This document shows positions 43,429 to 56,799 of a DNA stretch of 64,000 bases, piece by piece. The translations under genes were made by a program, and so were the position numbers. The first letter of the stretch is position 1, and each line of letters starts with the position of its first letter. Under the pieces are notes generated by a model. The model was not told the origin of the DNA, ran no database searches, and worked only from the letters and a program-made list of their open reading frames with translations. The stretch lies in the NCBI GenBank assembly GCA_018398815.1, contig CM031616.1:27828951-27892950 (forward strand), given 5' to 3'. Source of the stretch: Conus ventricosus (lineage: Eukaryota; Mollusca; Gastropoda; Neogastropoda; Conidae).

Positions 43429-45180
43429 CATTAAAGATATCAAAACAAAGCATGAACAGACAATGACTTCTCTTAAATCAGGGTGAAAAAAAATCTGGTC
43501 TTGGTTCCCTCGTTTGGCGGCCCAGTAATTCTGCTTTTGCTCTTGTATCAGTTTCCTTCTGCAGTCATCTCATTTTCAAACCATTCTAACTGATCAGTTA
43601 TGAATTCCTGCATGCACCCACAATCCCCAAAAATGTTCATCACTTTGACCCCCTCTATATATACAGTTTGAAACTGTAACACATATTTTGACTATCCCCT
43701 GCTGCGTTGTATAATGAGCAGTATAACAATCTGTCTGCTTTGAATGCCTTTTGCTGCTACGAATAATTATCAGTCCACCACCCCAAACCAAATCTTGATA
43801 ACTGAATGTTCCACCCAAGGTGTCAAACAGTAACTACAGTAAAAAGTTTTGTTGTTGTTTTTCTAAAAGAAAATACTTTCAACCTGACTCACTGGTATAT
43901 CTAATCACAAGTTCACACTATCTCACTTTTTTCTTTCTTTTTCAATATTTTAGGGTCTGTAGTCCCCAGTTTTGTTAATATGTATGCGTATGTTGTAAAA
44001 GAACCAAACACTCACACACTTCATTTTGTGTGCAAGAATTAGCGATCAGTCATTGGTCAAAGCATCCAAACTGGTTCAAGACAATACTATGGTTACACGC
44101 CAATTGTGCGATTACTGGTCAAGAAATTTATCACTAGCATTCATCTTTTTTTTCTGTTTTCTTTTTTATCAACATGTTTTGTTAACTTTGTAGCATTCTT
44201 TGTATTTTCACCAAACATGTACAAAATACAGTGAGATCATATGGGTAAACAGGTCTGCATGGAATCTAGTTGGTTCAAATCTGCTTGCCTGTCCTACTGA
44301 TCTTATTGTGGTGTTTTGTGTCAATGTGTTTGTGCTTCAAAGAATCCCGGTGTTTGCAGCATATCTTTGTGTTTCTTTGATCCCTTTGTATGCCGCAGGG
44401 ATTGCAGGATATTTCATGTGCGTATCTGATCTTCTGAACATGCACAGCCAACCTTATGCAATCAGAATTTGGGATCTATGGGAAGGAGGCGATCTGGCTG
44501 GGAACTGAAACTATTAAAGTTCTCTGTAGCTTCAACTGGACATCCATGGTCTAAAATGTATATACATTTTCCATTACATGTAACTGCCGACACTCACAGA
44601 AAATCTTTGACTCTATTCTGCAATATTTTGACAGCCCTTTTTAAAAATGACCCCTTGTGAAACAACACACTTTTAAAACAAACTTTTGAAGTTATAGATT
44701 CTTTTTAAGGACAAACTTGGGATTTCATGAGTGAATTTTTAGATTAGGGAAAATCCAGGAAAATTCATAGGATTGGAAGCTTTGCATGTGTACGCACATG
44801 AAGATGGTTCAAACACAAAACCACCTGCTCATGTGATGACCTGGGGGACTGGGAAAAAATCTTGCTCCAAAATTCACCCACCACGTGCTACATAGGGGCT
44901 TAAATCCATGTCCCTCAAATTGAGAGCTAACGTTTTAACTATTTGACCATCACAGCCACACAGGGGAACAATACAAACAACATCAACTGATAAATGAATG
45001 TAAAGCTCCAATGTTCGTTAGAACCGCCATTTGCTATGTCTTAGACAGAAACAAAAAAACAAAACAAAAGAAAAGACATTAACTCAAACTGAACATTTTG
45101 CTCACCGAAGAAGGGTGTGCATTAAATGAGTAAAATCAAGATTTAAACATACACATACACAGACAAGCGTCCTGCGCATA

Positions 45181-45361
45181 TACATACACACACACACACA
45201 CACACACAAAACAAAACCACACAAACACAACCCCTGCGCTCATCCCAGACATGTGCACATCTGCACGTCATCACAAATAGACACACACACAGACACACAC
45301 ACTTTCATACACACTCTGACACACACACACAAACCACACACACACACACACACACACACAG
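45181..45361 (+). repeat. (AC)n-rich stretch
   Basis: AC-type runs at about 45187-45208, 45282-45303, 45320-45329 and 45338-45360. The noisy second copy is at about 48878-49060. Confidence 0.85.
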
Positions 45362-45437
45362 AGCACACTCTGACAGGCTGGATCAGTGGGTTTCAATGCT
45401 TCAAGTGCTCGACGTTGAAAGGTACCACACAACATAC

Positions 45438-45503
45438 CTTTGTGGGGAATTTCATTCCCGACTCCTTCCTGTGCCGCTCTCCCTCGCGCTGACGCTCTTC
45501 CAG
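45438..45503 (-). CDS. OSBPL9-like ORP exon, LEERQREGERHRKE helix
   Basis: On the - strand, acceptor tggtcacag, 22 codons, then donor gtatgt at 45437-45432, phase 0 at both ends. It encodes LEERQREGERHRKESG, then MKFPTK, the charged helix that closes the lipid-binding domain of ORP proteins. Further upstream exons should lie to the right, but the assembly there is disturbed. A noisy second copy of this exon is at about 49141-49207 and is probably an artefact. Confidence 0.65.
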
Positions 45504-46786
45504 CTGTGACCACACAATATAAATAGTACAGACATGCAGGGATTCAATGTACATATTTTCCGCATTATCCATGTTCCTGCACCATTCGCGTACGGTGCAG
45601 AATTTGCATTATACATGCACCTGTGAAAGTCAAAGTTTGAACAACTTAGTCTCTGATTCAACTTGTTTATGTTTGATACAAAATAAATTGACTATGGTGA
45701 CGAGGAATTTTGACGAAAAGCAGACGAATCAAAGACCATGTTTCTAAAACGTTGTCTTAGCCAAGGTTAATTTAAATACATTACACAAAGTACTGCACAG
45801 CAGGAACATGGATTATGCATAACACATGGCAGCCATCACACAGTGGCATATGTCCCTGGGAATGCCCTGCACATTCTTGCACCCTATGTGAACACAGTGC
45901 AGGCTTCTAAGGGTGGTGCAGGAATGCTCCCAGACAGTTGGTTTGGCAGCTGATGACAGATTTTCTCTCGGTTCAACTGGCACCTTCAGGTGCATTTTTT
46001 TTCTTGAACCCTGCGCTAGTTCAAACCATGTGAACTGTGCTTGATCATGGATTATGCGAAATACAAGCACAAGTGCCAGTACGCCTACACAGACTTAGTA
46101 AAAAAAAATAAAAATAATAATAATAATGAATTCATACATGAATTTCTTTTTAATTCTTCTTTCTTTTTTTTTTGGGTGGTCTAATTTTCAGAGCCCCTTC
46201 AGTAGCATTATTCCCATTCCACTCATTCCTGTTATTTCCGACAGCTTACATACATAGCTTTTCTTGATGACTTTTACCTCCGCTGAGAACTTACGTTCTC
46301 ATATGCATCCCTTGGTTTGTCAGTGTATCTGTCGGCACGATTATGCAAAAAAAATACACAACCAATGTTAACTGAGCTTAGTGGAAAGATGGTGGGTGGC
46401 CATGGGATGAGCCCATTCAGTTTTGGTGTGGACCTGAGGTGTACGTTAGAATCAAACACCAGATCCAGAATCCCTTCAGCGCTATAATCACAAATCTTCC
46501 ACCGAACACAAAAACCGTGACGCTACTGTTCACAACTGTAGTAATGTATTTTCGTGGAGTATTGAAACTTTCTATTGACAAGAACACTGGTTCAGTGGCA
46601 TTCACTGGTGCCTTCAACAGTATCTTTCACCAATGAACTCCCATTTTCAGTACCATAAATTGCGCATGAGAGGGTGTATGTTTGTGTAGGAATGTATGTG
46701 CATTTACTGGCTGGTGCTTACCTGCTTCTGCAGAGAACATGTGTGCACGTACTTTTTTATGCATGGATGCAACTATGTCACACAGA

Positions 46787-46791
<5 letters not shown>

Positions 46792-46833
<42 letters not shown>
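46792..46833 (+). repeat. (GT)n microsatellite, target of the LTR element
   Basis: A GT run ends in gcgtg immediately before the LTR start TGTCACG. On the other side of the element the sequence continues with gcgagtgtgtgagtgtgtgtg, so the element landed inside or beside the GT repeat. Confidence 0.8.
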
Positions 46834-46834
<1 letters not shown>

Positions 46835-47280
46835 GTCACGCACATGCATGTTTCTTCCAACTGTCATGTTCAAGGTCCGTTTTGTCCAGAGGGAAGAATT
46901 TGTGTAAGGGGTTAGTTTTGTTAAAATGTAACCTTAAGCAGAGTGTCTTGTGTCTTAAAAAGAAAAAACCAACTGAGTTTTTATTTTAGCTTTTAAACTC
47001 TCTGCAGCCCACCTTCCATCCTGCATTGTCATGTGTTTTCCGTGTGGACTCGGGTTGCACGTGTGGTTAAACGTGGGCTGAGTGAGCCTCCTCTCACCTG
47101 CGAATGAGTTTTTTTTAAACCAGAGAAGCAGTCGAGATTGGGTTGGGGAGAGTGGGAGGAAAGATAACGTGTCGTGCAAGCCTTATGCATGCAGGTTTTC
47201 TTGTAACTGTATTTTTGTGAGGGATCCTATCCTCGGGAGCCACCATTGTTGCCTTTGAGGAAACGCTTGTATTATTGGTC
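46834..47280 (+). mobile_element. Partial 5' LTR at the end of the clean copy
   Basis: It begins TGTCACGCACATGCATGTTTC and matches the LTR starts at 50593 and 58478. It stops abruptly near 47277-47280, where the noisy duplicate begins. The break is a junction in the assembly and not an LTR terminus. Confidence 0.75.
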
Positions 47281-47290
47281 ATATACAAGA

Positions 47291-50200
47291 TTTTTTGACT
47301 ATCCCCTGCTGCGATTTGTATAATGGAGCAGTAAAGACAATCTTGTCTGCTTTGAATGCCTTTTGCTGCTACGATACTATATCATATTCCACGCAACCCC
47401 AAACCAAATCTTGATAACAGAATGTCCCCCAAGGTGTCAACAGTAACTACAGTAAAAAGTTTTGTTGTTGTTTTTTCTAAAAGAAATCCTTTTTCAACCT
47501 GAATCACTGGTATATCTAATCACAAGTTCACACTATCTCACGTTTTTCTTTCTTTTTCAATATTTTAGGGTCTGTATTCCCCAGTTTTGTTAATATGTAT
47601 GCGTATGTTGTATAAGATCCAAAGCACGTCCACACACTTCATTTTGTGTGCAAGAATATGAGGCGATCATCATTTGTCAAGAGCATCCAAACTGTTCAAA
47701 CAATACTATGGTTACAGGACTCCAATTGGTGTGGCGAATTACAGGTCAAGAAATTTATCACTATCATTCAACTTTTTTTTCTGTTTTCGTGTTTTATTCA
47801 ACATGTTTTGTTACCTTTGTAGCATTCTTTGTATTTTCACCAAACATGTAGCAAAAATACAGTGAGATCATATGGGTAAACAGGTCTGCCATGGAATCTA
47901 GTTGTTCAATCTGCTTGCCTGTCCTACTGATCGTATGTGGTGTTTTGTGTCAATGTGTTTTGTGCTTACAAAGACTCCCCCGGTTTTTGCAGCATAGTCT
48001 TATGTGTTTTCTTGGGTGTGAGCGGGGGGGGGGGGGGGGCCCTTTGTATGCCAGCAGGGATAGCAGGATATTTCATGTGCGTAGCTGAACTTCTTGAACA
48101 TGCACCGCCAACCTTATGCAATCAGAATTTGGGATATATGGGAAGCAGGGCGAGCTGGCTGGGAATGAAAATCCTATTAAAGTTCTCAGTAGCTTCAACT
48201 GGACTATCCATGGTCTAAAATGTATATACATTTTCCATTACATGTAACTGCCGACACTCACAGAAATCTTGACTCTATTCTGCAATATTTTGACAGCCCT
48301 TTTAAAAATGACCCCTTGTGAAACAAACGACACACTTTTAAAACAAACTTTTGAAGTTAATAGATTCTTTATTAAGGACAAACATGGGATTCATGAGTGA
48401 ATTTTTAGAATAGGGAAAATCCAGGAAAAGTCAATTCATGATATGGAAGCTTATTGCATGTGTACGCACATGAAGAAGGTTCAAACACAAAACCACCACA
48501 CATGTGATGACCTGGGGGACTGGGAAAAAAATCCTTGCTCCAAAATACCCACCACAACGTGATACATAGGGGCTTAAAGATAATCCATGTCCCTCAAATT
48601 GAGAGCTAACGTTTTAACTATTTGACGCATGCACAGCCACACAGGGGAACAATACAAACAACATCACTGAAAAATGAATGTGAAAGCTATCAATGTTTCG
48701 TTAGAACCCCATTTGCTATGTCTTATAGAACAGAAACACAAAAAAAACACAAGAAAGACATTAACTCAAACTGTAACATTTTGCTCACCGAAGAGGGTGT
48801 GCATTAAATGAGTAAGAATCAAGATTTAAACATACACATACACAGACAAGCGTACCTTGGTGCGTCATGATACATACCCACACACACACACACACACAAA
48901 ACAAAACCACACAAACAACATCCCCTGCTCTCATCCCAGAGCAAGTGCACATCTGCCACGTCATCACAAATAGACACACACACAGACCACACAACACTTT
49001 CATACACACCTGACACACACACACAAAACCACACACACACACACAGGCACACACACACAGGAGCACACACTCGACAGGCTGGATCATGGGGTTTCAATGC
49101 TTCAAGTGCTCGACGTTGAAAGGTACCGACCCAACATAGCCTTTAGTGGGGAATTTCATTCCCGACTCCACCTCTTGCCGCTCTCCCACGCGCTGACGCT
49201 CTTCCCCAGCGAGACCACACAAAATAAATAGTACAGACATTCAGGATTCAATGTACAATTTTCCGCTTTACCCTGTTCCTTGCACCATTCGCGTACGGTG
49301 CAGAATTTGCATTATACATGCACCTGTGAAAGTCAAAGTTTGAATCAACTTATTCTCTATTCAACATGTTAATGTATGATACAAACTAATTGACTATGAG
49401 TGACAGAGGAATTTTGACGAAACAGCGAGACGAATCCAAAGACCATGTTTTCCTAAAACGTTGTATCCTTAGCCAAGGTTTCATTTAAATACATTATCAG
49501 CAAAGTACTCGCACACAGCAAACATGGATGATGATGCATAACAGCATGGCAGCCAGCACACAGTGGCAATAGTCCCTGGGATATCCCCTGCACATTCCTT
49601 GCACCCCTATGTGAACACAGTGCAGGCTTCTAAGGTGTTGCAGGAATGCTCGCCAACAGTTAGGTTGGCAGCTGATGACAGATTTTTCTCTCGGTTCAAC
49701 TGGCACCTTCAGGTGCATTTTTTTTCTTGAACCCTGGCACTAGGTTCAAACCGAAGTGAACTTGTGGGGCTTGATCTTGGATTATGCGAAACGACAAGCA
49801 CACGTGCAGTACGGCTCCCAAAGACATTAGTAAAACAAAAATAAAACATACTAATAATAATGAATTCATACATTAATTTCTTTTTAATTCTTCTTTCTTT
49901 TTTTTTTTTGGGTGGTCTACTTTTCAGAGCCCCTTCGTAGCATTATTCCCATTCGACCATTCCTGTTATTTCCGACAGCCTTACATACAAAGCGTTTCAC
50001 TTGATGGACGTTTACCTCCGCGTGAAACTTACTTCCTCATATGCATCCCTTGGTTTGTCATGAGTATCTGTCGGCACGATTATAGCAAAAAAATAACACA
50101 CCCAATGTTAACTGAGCTTAGTTTGGCAGAGATGTGGGTGGCCATGGGATGATCCCATTCAGTTTTGGTGTGGACCTGAGGTGTACGTAGAAACAAACAC

Positions 50201-51067
50201 CAGATCCAGAATCCCTTCACGCTATAATCACAATCTTCCACCGAACACAAAAACCGTGACGCTACTGTTCACAACTGTAGTAATGTATTATCGTGAGTAT
50301 TATGAGAAACTTTCATAGACAAGAGACAGCGTCTAGATGTAGTTCAGTGTCATTCACTGTGCCTTCAACAGTATCTCTCACCAATGAACTCTCCCCCATA
50401 TTTCAGTTACCATAACTTGCGCCAAGAAGGGAGAATGTTATGTGTAGGAATGTATGTGCATTATGGCATGTGCTTACCTGCTGTCGGCAGAGAACAAGTG
50501 AGCACGTACTTTTTATGCAAGGATGGCAACTATTCACACAGAGTGAATGTGTGAGTGTGTGTGTTAGTGTGATGTGTGTGTGATGATGCGAGTGTCACGT
50601 GCACTGCATGAATCTTTCCACCTGCTCATGTACAAGGTCCGTATTATGGTTCCAGAGGGAAGAAATTGTGTAAGTGGTAAGTTTTGTTAAAATGGTAACC
50701 TTAAGCAGAGATGTCTTTGTGTCTTAAAAAGAAAAAACCAACTGAGTTTTATTTTAGCCTTATTACAACTCTCTGCAGCCCACCTTCCATCCTGCATGGT
50801 CATGTGATTTTTCCGTGTGGACACGGGTTGCACTGTTGGTTAAACGTTGGGCTGAGTGAGCCTCCTCTCTACCTGCGAAGAGTTTTTTTTTAAACCGAGA
50901 GAAGCAGTCGAGATTGGGAGGGTGAAGTGGGAGGAAAGAAACCGATGTCCGTGCAAGCCTTCTATGCAATGCAGGTTTTCTTGAACTTTATTTTTTGTGA
51001 GGGATCCTTAATCCCCTCGGGGACCAACCATTTGATTCGCCTTTGAGGAAACTGCGTTGTATATTAA
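47291..51067 (+). repeat. Second, noisy copy of the 3.6-kb duplication
   Basis: Matches 43686-47277 throughout with many scattered single-base insertions and deletions. It is ~185 bp longer than the first copy. The noise is mainly insertions, and splice sites and the exon frame are damaged. This looks like an uncorrected read joined without trimming its overlap, not a biological tandem duplication. Confidence 0.8.
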
Positions 51068-53813
51068 TTTTTTTGGAGATCCCAAATCTCCGGGCTCCAG
51101 GCATTCATGTTTTTAACCTTTGGGGTATGAACCAAAACCATTGTACTCCATAGAGTGCTGTCGTCTTGGTCCAGCTTTTTGTTGTAGTTCCTGGTGATTC
51201 CATATTCGCCGATCGTGAATCCCTGAATTCACTTGGAGGCAGAAGCCTGTTTTTTTTTCTAAAACTTTAGGCCCTGGACCGGGGATACAGCCGTGCAGGG
51301 CTTATTATTCCGGCTCCTCAAGGAGTTCCCTTTCACAAGTCGAGTTGGTGAGTACAATGCGTAGTAGTTCATTTTTAATTTTTTCTTTTAATAGTTATTT
51401 GGGGCGGGGGGGGGGGGGGGGGGCAGTATCTATTTTAAAAGAATGTGTTTTCCACCCAGCCATTACTTTAATTCTTTCAATATTTATTTTGTTGTGTTTT
51501 GAGTATATTTTCGTTTATTCCAAAAATTTTTATTACCATATCGCTTAAACCACTTTTATTCATTTACATCCTAGCCATTTTATTTTTCATTTTACCAGCA
51601 GTAGGGCGGTGTTGTCCATTTTCCCCTCCAAATATGTAGTGTTGCGTTTCTGTGTGTTGTCGCGGCTGTACCACATTACAGTCATGTCTTGCCACGTGTT
51701 TTGTGTGTTTAATGTCGTCACTTGTAAAGCGTTGTTCAGGGGGACTTGGTTTTTTCTTCACCATTTATGTTGTCATTCCAGTAAATATTTAGAGCGCCCA
51801 TAAGTTTATGTGGCGCTGAAGTTAATCTGCTTATCCGGCCTTTGATAAACAGGGAAAGAGTCGTCGCCGAGGAGATATCTTCGTTTTGTTTTCAAGGAGA
51901 GCCAACCCCGGGGGTATATGACATAAACTATAGGTGAAACGTGTATTGGAAATATATGTAGTAGACAAAGTGTCTGAAAACGAGGAAATGTATTTAATTC
52001 CTATTTAGAACTGAAATTAGCAAGCGCTCTGCCATGTGTTCCGTGCCAGTCCTATGTACTCTCTGTAATGATGTCTGCATTACGGGTTTTTTATGCTTTG
52101 GCCAAGACCATTTAATATGGGAAAACCAACTTTGTGTGTTATCCAGGACTTCTGCTTCTACACTTCTTCTAAAAGGATCTTGTTCTTGTTTCCACTACTT
52201 CTTCCATCTTGTGGTGGTTTTTTTCCTCCTCCCCCTCATCCAGTGGCTGACCTACCTGTGTGCCGCTGCTGCTGCCGCTGACCTTGCATCTGAAGCGGGT
52301 CTCGGCCTCCTTTCCGGTTTCTCTGGTTGCCGCCAGCCGTACGCAGCTGCTGGCTGCGACCCACGGCTTGACTCAACTACCTCCATCTTCTGCCTCGCCC
52401 ACACCATCCCACCCCTCCTCTCCCTGTCATCAGCCGCTTCACTCGTCCTCCCCCCGGGGTCGGAACAGGACGCACCTGCTGCCGGTGCACATCTTTGGGA
52501 GGAGACCTTCCAGCCTGACCCGCTTCATTTTGTGTGTGCGCCGGCGCCCCCACTCTCTACCACTACAGCTTCGAGGGTCGCTGGTGTCACTGGCCCTACC
52601 TGTTTGTGTACAGGTGTTGGACGACACGCCACACCTGGTGTCCTGACCGTAGTGTATTTCACCTTCACCATCGACCTTCGTGTCTCGTAGTGTGTAACTG
52701 TATCTCCCTGGAAGGAGAAAGGATCGCTTTCCTGCGGGTGTGCCATCCGACTGGACAAGACGCTGCTCTCTCTTCGCTGGACCCGCACAGGACTGGTCAC
52801 GCGGTTGAGGCTTTGGGGGGGATCGGTCCCTAAGTCTGGCATCCACGTTTTAAAATTGCAGAGATAAAGGACAGGCGTAAATCAGTTTTTGGTCAGCAGA
52901 GCGCAGTATCATTCATCTTATAGCTAATGTTTTGCCTGACCTGAATGTTGAGTTGGGCATTTCCCCATGATACTTGCTTTCCAGGGTTGTCGCCGCTAGT
53001 AAGTGGTGCCTTTTTTTATTTTTCTTGTGCAGGTTCCAGTTTATCTATGTCGTCAAGTTAACCATTGCCTTGTTATCGATCATATCTGTGAAGAACTGTC
53101 CCATCGTGCTGTTAGCGATTCAAAAAAGGAGTGAAATTAATGTTGGAGTGTTTAAGTTACAGCTCTTAGGCAGTCGAACCCCCCAGTATACTACCCCGAA
53201 CTAACCACATTCCAAGGGTAGTGACCCAAGAGACGCTCCCCCTTTGTTTTTGGGCCTTGCATATATTTAATGATCTAGTGCAAAAATGCCTCCTTCCGAA
53301 CCGTAATCCTGTCTCATCCAACAGTTTTGTCGCATGATTTGTAAACTTGGCAATGCCTGATCATCTCTATTTTAATTTTCGAGGGAATCAGTTCTTGTGC
53401 AATCATTCCTGTTATTTTTTAAGCTTGCTTGCCGCCCCCTTCGATTGGCATTTATGGCTCTACCCGTACCTCCTGGCCCACCCAGAATCCGCCGGGCGGC
53501 ATTTAGTGGAGAGAGATCCTTATTTTTGGTGTGTGCGTGTGTGGGCGGGTGTGGTGTGCGGTGTGTGTGTGTCCTTCCATTTATTTACATCCCTGTTGAA
53601 GTTATAAATGTATAGCCCGTCCTAAAATATGTATGTTAAACATGGTGGTGAACATCTGTTTTTGTTTGTGTGACAGTAAAGTTTCAGTTTTTTTTGTACT
53701 CGTATTTCCGTGATTGATTTTGATGGTTTGTGTGGTTAGGCGCGAATTGAGTTGGGATCGGTGAGCATAGCGTTTCCTTGAACAAATACCACGTGCCATC
53801 ACCCACGTAGACA
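50593..53813 (+). repeat. 5' LTR (about 3.2 kb)
   Basis: It parallels 58478-61654 from end to end. It includes shared landmarks such as ggagatcc...atctccggg, gcagggcttatta, ccaaccccgg, a Pro/Ser-coding C-rich stretch and gacagtaaagtttcagttttt. At ~3.2 kb it is far longer than most LTRs. Possible promoter and poly(A) signals cannot be placed reliably in the noisy sequence. Confidence 0.85.
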
Positions 53814-53818
53814 ATTTA

Positions 53819-53837
53819 TGGGGGCGTCGTCCGGGAT
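53819..53837 (+). promoter_or_regulatory. Primer binding site, tRNA-Pro type
   Basis: TGGGGGCGTCGTCCGGGAT begins five bases after the LTR end. It is one inserted base away from the classic 18-nt site complementary to the 3' end of tRNA-Pro that many retroviruses use. The extra g fits the local error rate. Confidence 0.75.
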
Positions 53838-55259
53838 CGCTGTGACCTTTCTGACCTTTTAGCGCTGCAGTTGTGTTAGTTGTTTTTGGCGTAGTGGTTA
53901 GTGCTATGGAATTGTGTTTCCGGAATAGGCTGTGGGAGGTTGGAGGGATACCCCTAGCTAAGTAGGGGGGTAACATTTGGAGGTGCAAGAAACCCTCTAC
54001 TGCTGTTTATACAATAAATTGTTCATTTGTGAAAGTTGTTTAGCTAGGTTTAATTCCCACACAGATCGGAGAAGATCTGACCGGGAAATTCCCCTTCGTA
54101 GATTAGGGCGCTCTCCTAACCGTTGAACTGTCGTCGTCGGGGTGACAGGTGACCAGTAAACATCCTCTTTGTAGTCTAGGACATAAATAGTTTTTTTTTA
54201 TGACGGAATTGGTTAGTTCGAGTTTGTTTTTGGCATCGGATTGAATTGTTAGGAAAGTGTAGAGTATCCAACTTGTGAACGTGAAAAGGAAGCGAATGAG
54301 GAGTGAATTCAAAAATGTGAATTTTTGAATGTCGTTAATAGTTTGTGTGAGCACAGAGATAGCTTACTAAATACGCAAGTTCGGCAGATGTTACTGCTCA
54401 TGAGCGTGTTAACAGTGTGATAGCTCTGACCATTGTGGAAGGACTTTGTGTGATACCCTAGTGTTTTAAATGTGTGAACAGGTCTTTTGCAGAAGTCCAA
54501 GGTTGAGGATCGTAACTGTAACCGAGTTTCTTTACTTGTATTTTTGATATATTGATGATGATTCCGTTCCATGATTAGGGCTCCAGTCAGTGATGATAAT
54601 ATTCATTAGGCCGACGTCCGGCACCGTGTTGGTGATCTTTACTTAGAGGCCGGAAACCACAGTGCAACCAATTGGGTAGATGCCTTGCAGCATTTCACTA
54701 CTAGACTTTGGGTGCTTGTGCTTGTAGTTCTACCGTGCATTTGAACTGAATTGTGTTGGGGTCCATTAGGCTGGCGAGCAACTAGTGACTTTACGCGCAG
54801 AACAAGCTTTGTGTGTGTACTGCTCGTCGAACTGATGCAAGGGATTAGTACACTGTTTCCGGAACTTATCTTTCCGAGAGATCAATCGGTTATGCGAAAC
54901 ATGGATGATTGATAGTGGTAGTGACACGATCTGTCTCTGCAGCGCGCAGTCTGTCTGGGAAGAAGGCTTCTGTGGAGAGTACTCCTTTTCCTTGTTCGCG
55001 CCTGCCGGAGTTTGACGACCACTGTTTATACCCACGATACGACCCGTGCCTAGGGAATGGTAAACCAACGCAGTCGGCCGGTCGTGTACCTCCTTCTCAT
55101 ACAGGTTTAAACAACCCGACTGGAGTCAGGTCCGTGCACTCCACTGTTTACCACACATCCTCCATGGTACTATCCCCCATACTTTGGACCTCACCGTACG
55201 CAACGAACCCCCCTTCTCGGGCCGCCCGATCGTAGGTTATCTTCCTGACATTAGAGCAC

Positions 55260-56600
55260 CGAGAGTCCACGTGAGTGAGGGAGAGAAGAGAGAGGGTCAT
55301 CAATAGGTATTGCGTGGGGACTATAGAGGGAGTGGTTTCAGGAGACTGGATAGAGGCGGAGCCGGAGGGCCAAGAGAGGAGCGAGAGTGAGAATCAGCAG
55401 AGAGGGAAGAGAGAGAAGCCCCGCTAAGAACTCAGGAGAGGCTGAAGACATGCCACGAAGGAAGCTGAGAGAGAGGAAACGAAGGAGCGAGACAGAAGCC
55501 CGAGAAGAAGCTAAGTAGAGGCGTAAGAGGCACGTAGGAGCGTTGGGGGGATCTTGAGAGAGAGGAGATCGGGAGGCGCAAGGAGAGGTGGGAGAGAGAA
55601 TTGAGCCTAGCAGAAAGAGAAGAGAGAGAGGCAAAGGAACAACGAGAGCGTGAAGAGCTGCCTAGGATTAGGCAGTAGAAAGAGAAGAGAGAGAGAAGGG
55701 CCATGCAGCAGGAGAGATAAGAGGTCTGAAGAGAAGAAGGGCTGAGACCAGACAGAACCTGGAGCAAGCCCAGACCAGAGCAGCTGTCCTCTGTAGCAAC
55801 AGGGGACATGAATACAGAGATCATGACGTGGGGAGCGAGAGAGGAGCAACCCAGGATTAAGAGGTTGCCTTGGGTTTCAGCCTGCCCAAGATCCGCATAT
55901 CCATTTGTTGCCCAACCAGGGAAACCTAGACTGTTCCTGTGGAACACTTCGCGGATTTGGTAGACCCTTTTGGCATACTGATGGTCACAAGGGGCAGTAT
56001 ACCAGAAGTCGAGTCTCCAGGTATGGCTAAGGAGGCGTTGGACAACATACCTTCCCCCTGTTCCTATGAGGATCTCAAAGCCTAGCCCTTCGCAAACGGC
56101 TCCACATGACGCCAGAGTCCTACCGTCGTCGGTTAAGGACTATGATGCAAAGGGCCGAAGACGAAACCTTCCTCCAGTTTGTGGAACGATTAAGGCATAC
56201 GATGACTTTGAGGGTGGATGCCTCTGGATTGCCCCTACAGGATGCAGTCCTACAGGGAGCAGCTGAGCAACGTAGCGTCTCAGAATTAAGAATCAAACTG
56301 GGAGGCAACCATGCCTGCGTCGATCCAAGAGGCAATAACCATGTGCCGAAGCATATGCGGACGCCGAGGCGGGATTTTTCATTCTGACGCTAGACCCAAC
56401 AAGAGTCGCCAATCCATCAGACGGCCGCCCCAGAAAACCACCAGCTGTTCCCGTCATAGAAACTTACAGCGGTCAAGGACACAGGTCCTCCCAAAGTATT
56501 AAGACGGTGTATTTCAAGTGTGTGGTGATCGACTAGCACTTGAGAACTGTGTGCCCAGTGTTGTGCTGAGGAGCAGCCGTTCATTGGTGAGGCCTGGATC
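55260..56600 (+). pseudogene. Gag remnant of the LTR element
   Basis: Three parts can be seen in shifting frames. First comes an Arg/Glu-rich coiled-coil-like stretch (55260-55740). Next is a capsid region with a segment at 56106-56310 (MTPESYRRRLRTMM, FLQFVERLRHTM), which resembles the SCAN-like capsid fold of Ty3/gypsy Gag proteins. Last is a zinc-knuckle pattern C-x2-C-x4-H-x4-C near 56510-56560, recognisable only across one or two indels. There is no continuous reading frame. Confidence 0.7.
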
Positions 56601-56799
56601 AGGAGTCTGTGGCACATGGGCATCACCACCCTGTCAGGCGAACCAGAGTCCCCACATTCCGCATCCGTGGTTCAGGGTGATGGTTGTTTGTGCCATTAGG
56701 GATTTCTGTGCATCAGCAATTTTGTGACCAAGTCTGGATCCCTGCTGGATGCGAACGAGGACCCATGTGTGAGGTGTCAGGTATGTGAGCAGGAATCGA

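Larger units (their letters stand above)
43686..47277 (+). repeat. First copy of a 3.6-kb duplication (clean copy)
   Basis: Starts at ttttgactatcccctgctgcg and ends at gaggaaacgcttgtattatt. The whole stretch reappears in the same orientation at 47291-51067. It includes the OSBPL9-like exon at 45438-45503 and, at its right end (46834-47277), the first ~440 bp of the LTR. Confidence 0.88.

Noticed and set aside
49141..49207. A second, mutually exclusive exon of the OSBPL9-like gene
   Set aside because: It is the noisy duplicate of 45438-45503 with damaged splice sites and frame, inside a probable false duplication.
52034..52690. A 218-codon open frame in the 5' LTR, and another of equal length at 60032-60688 in the 3' LTR
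   Set aside because: The two frames are not the same reading of the repeat, both cross noisy sequence, and neither resembles a known protein; the matching length is coincidence.
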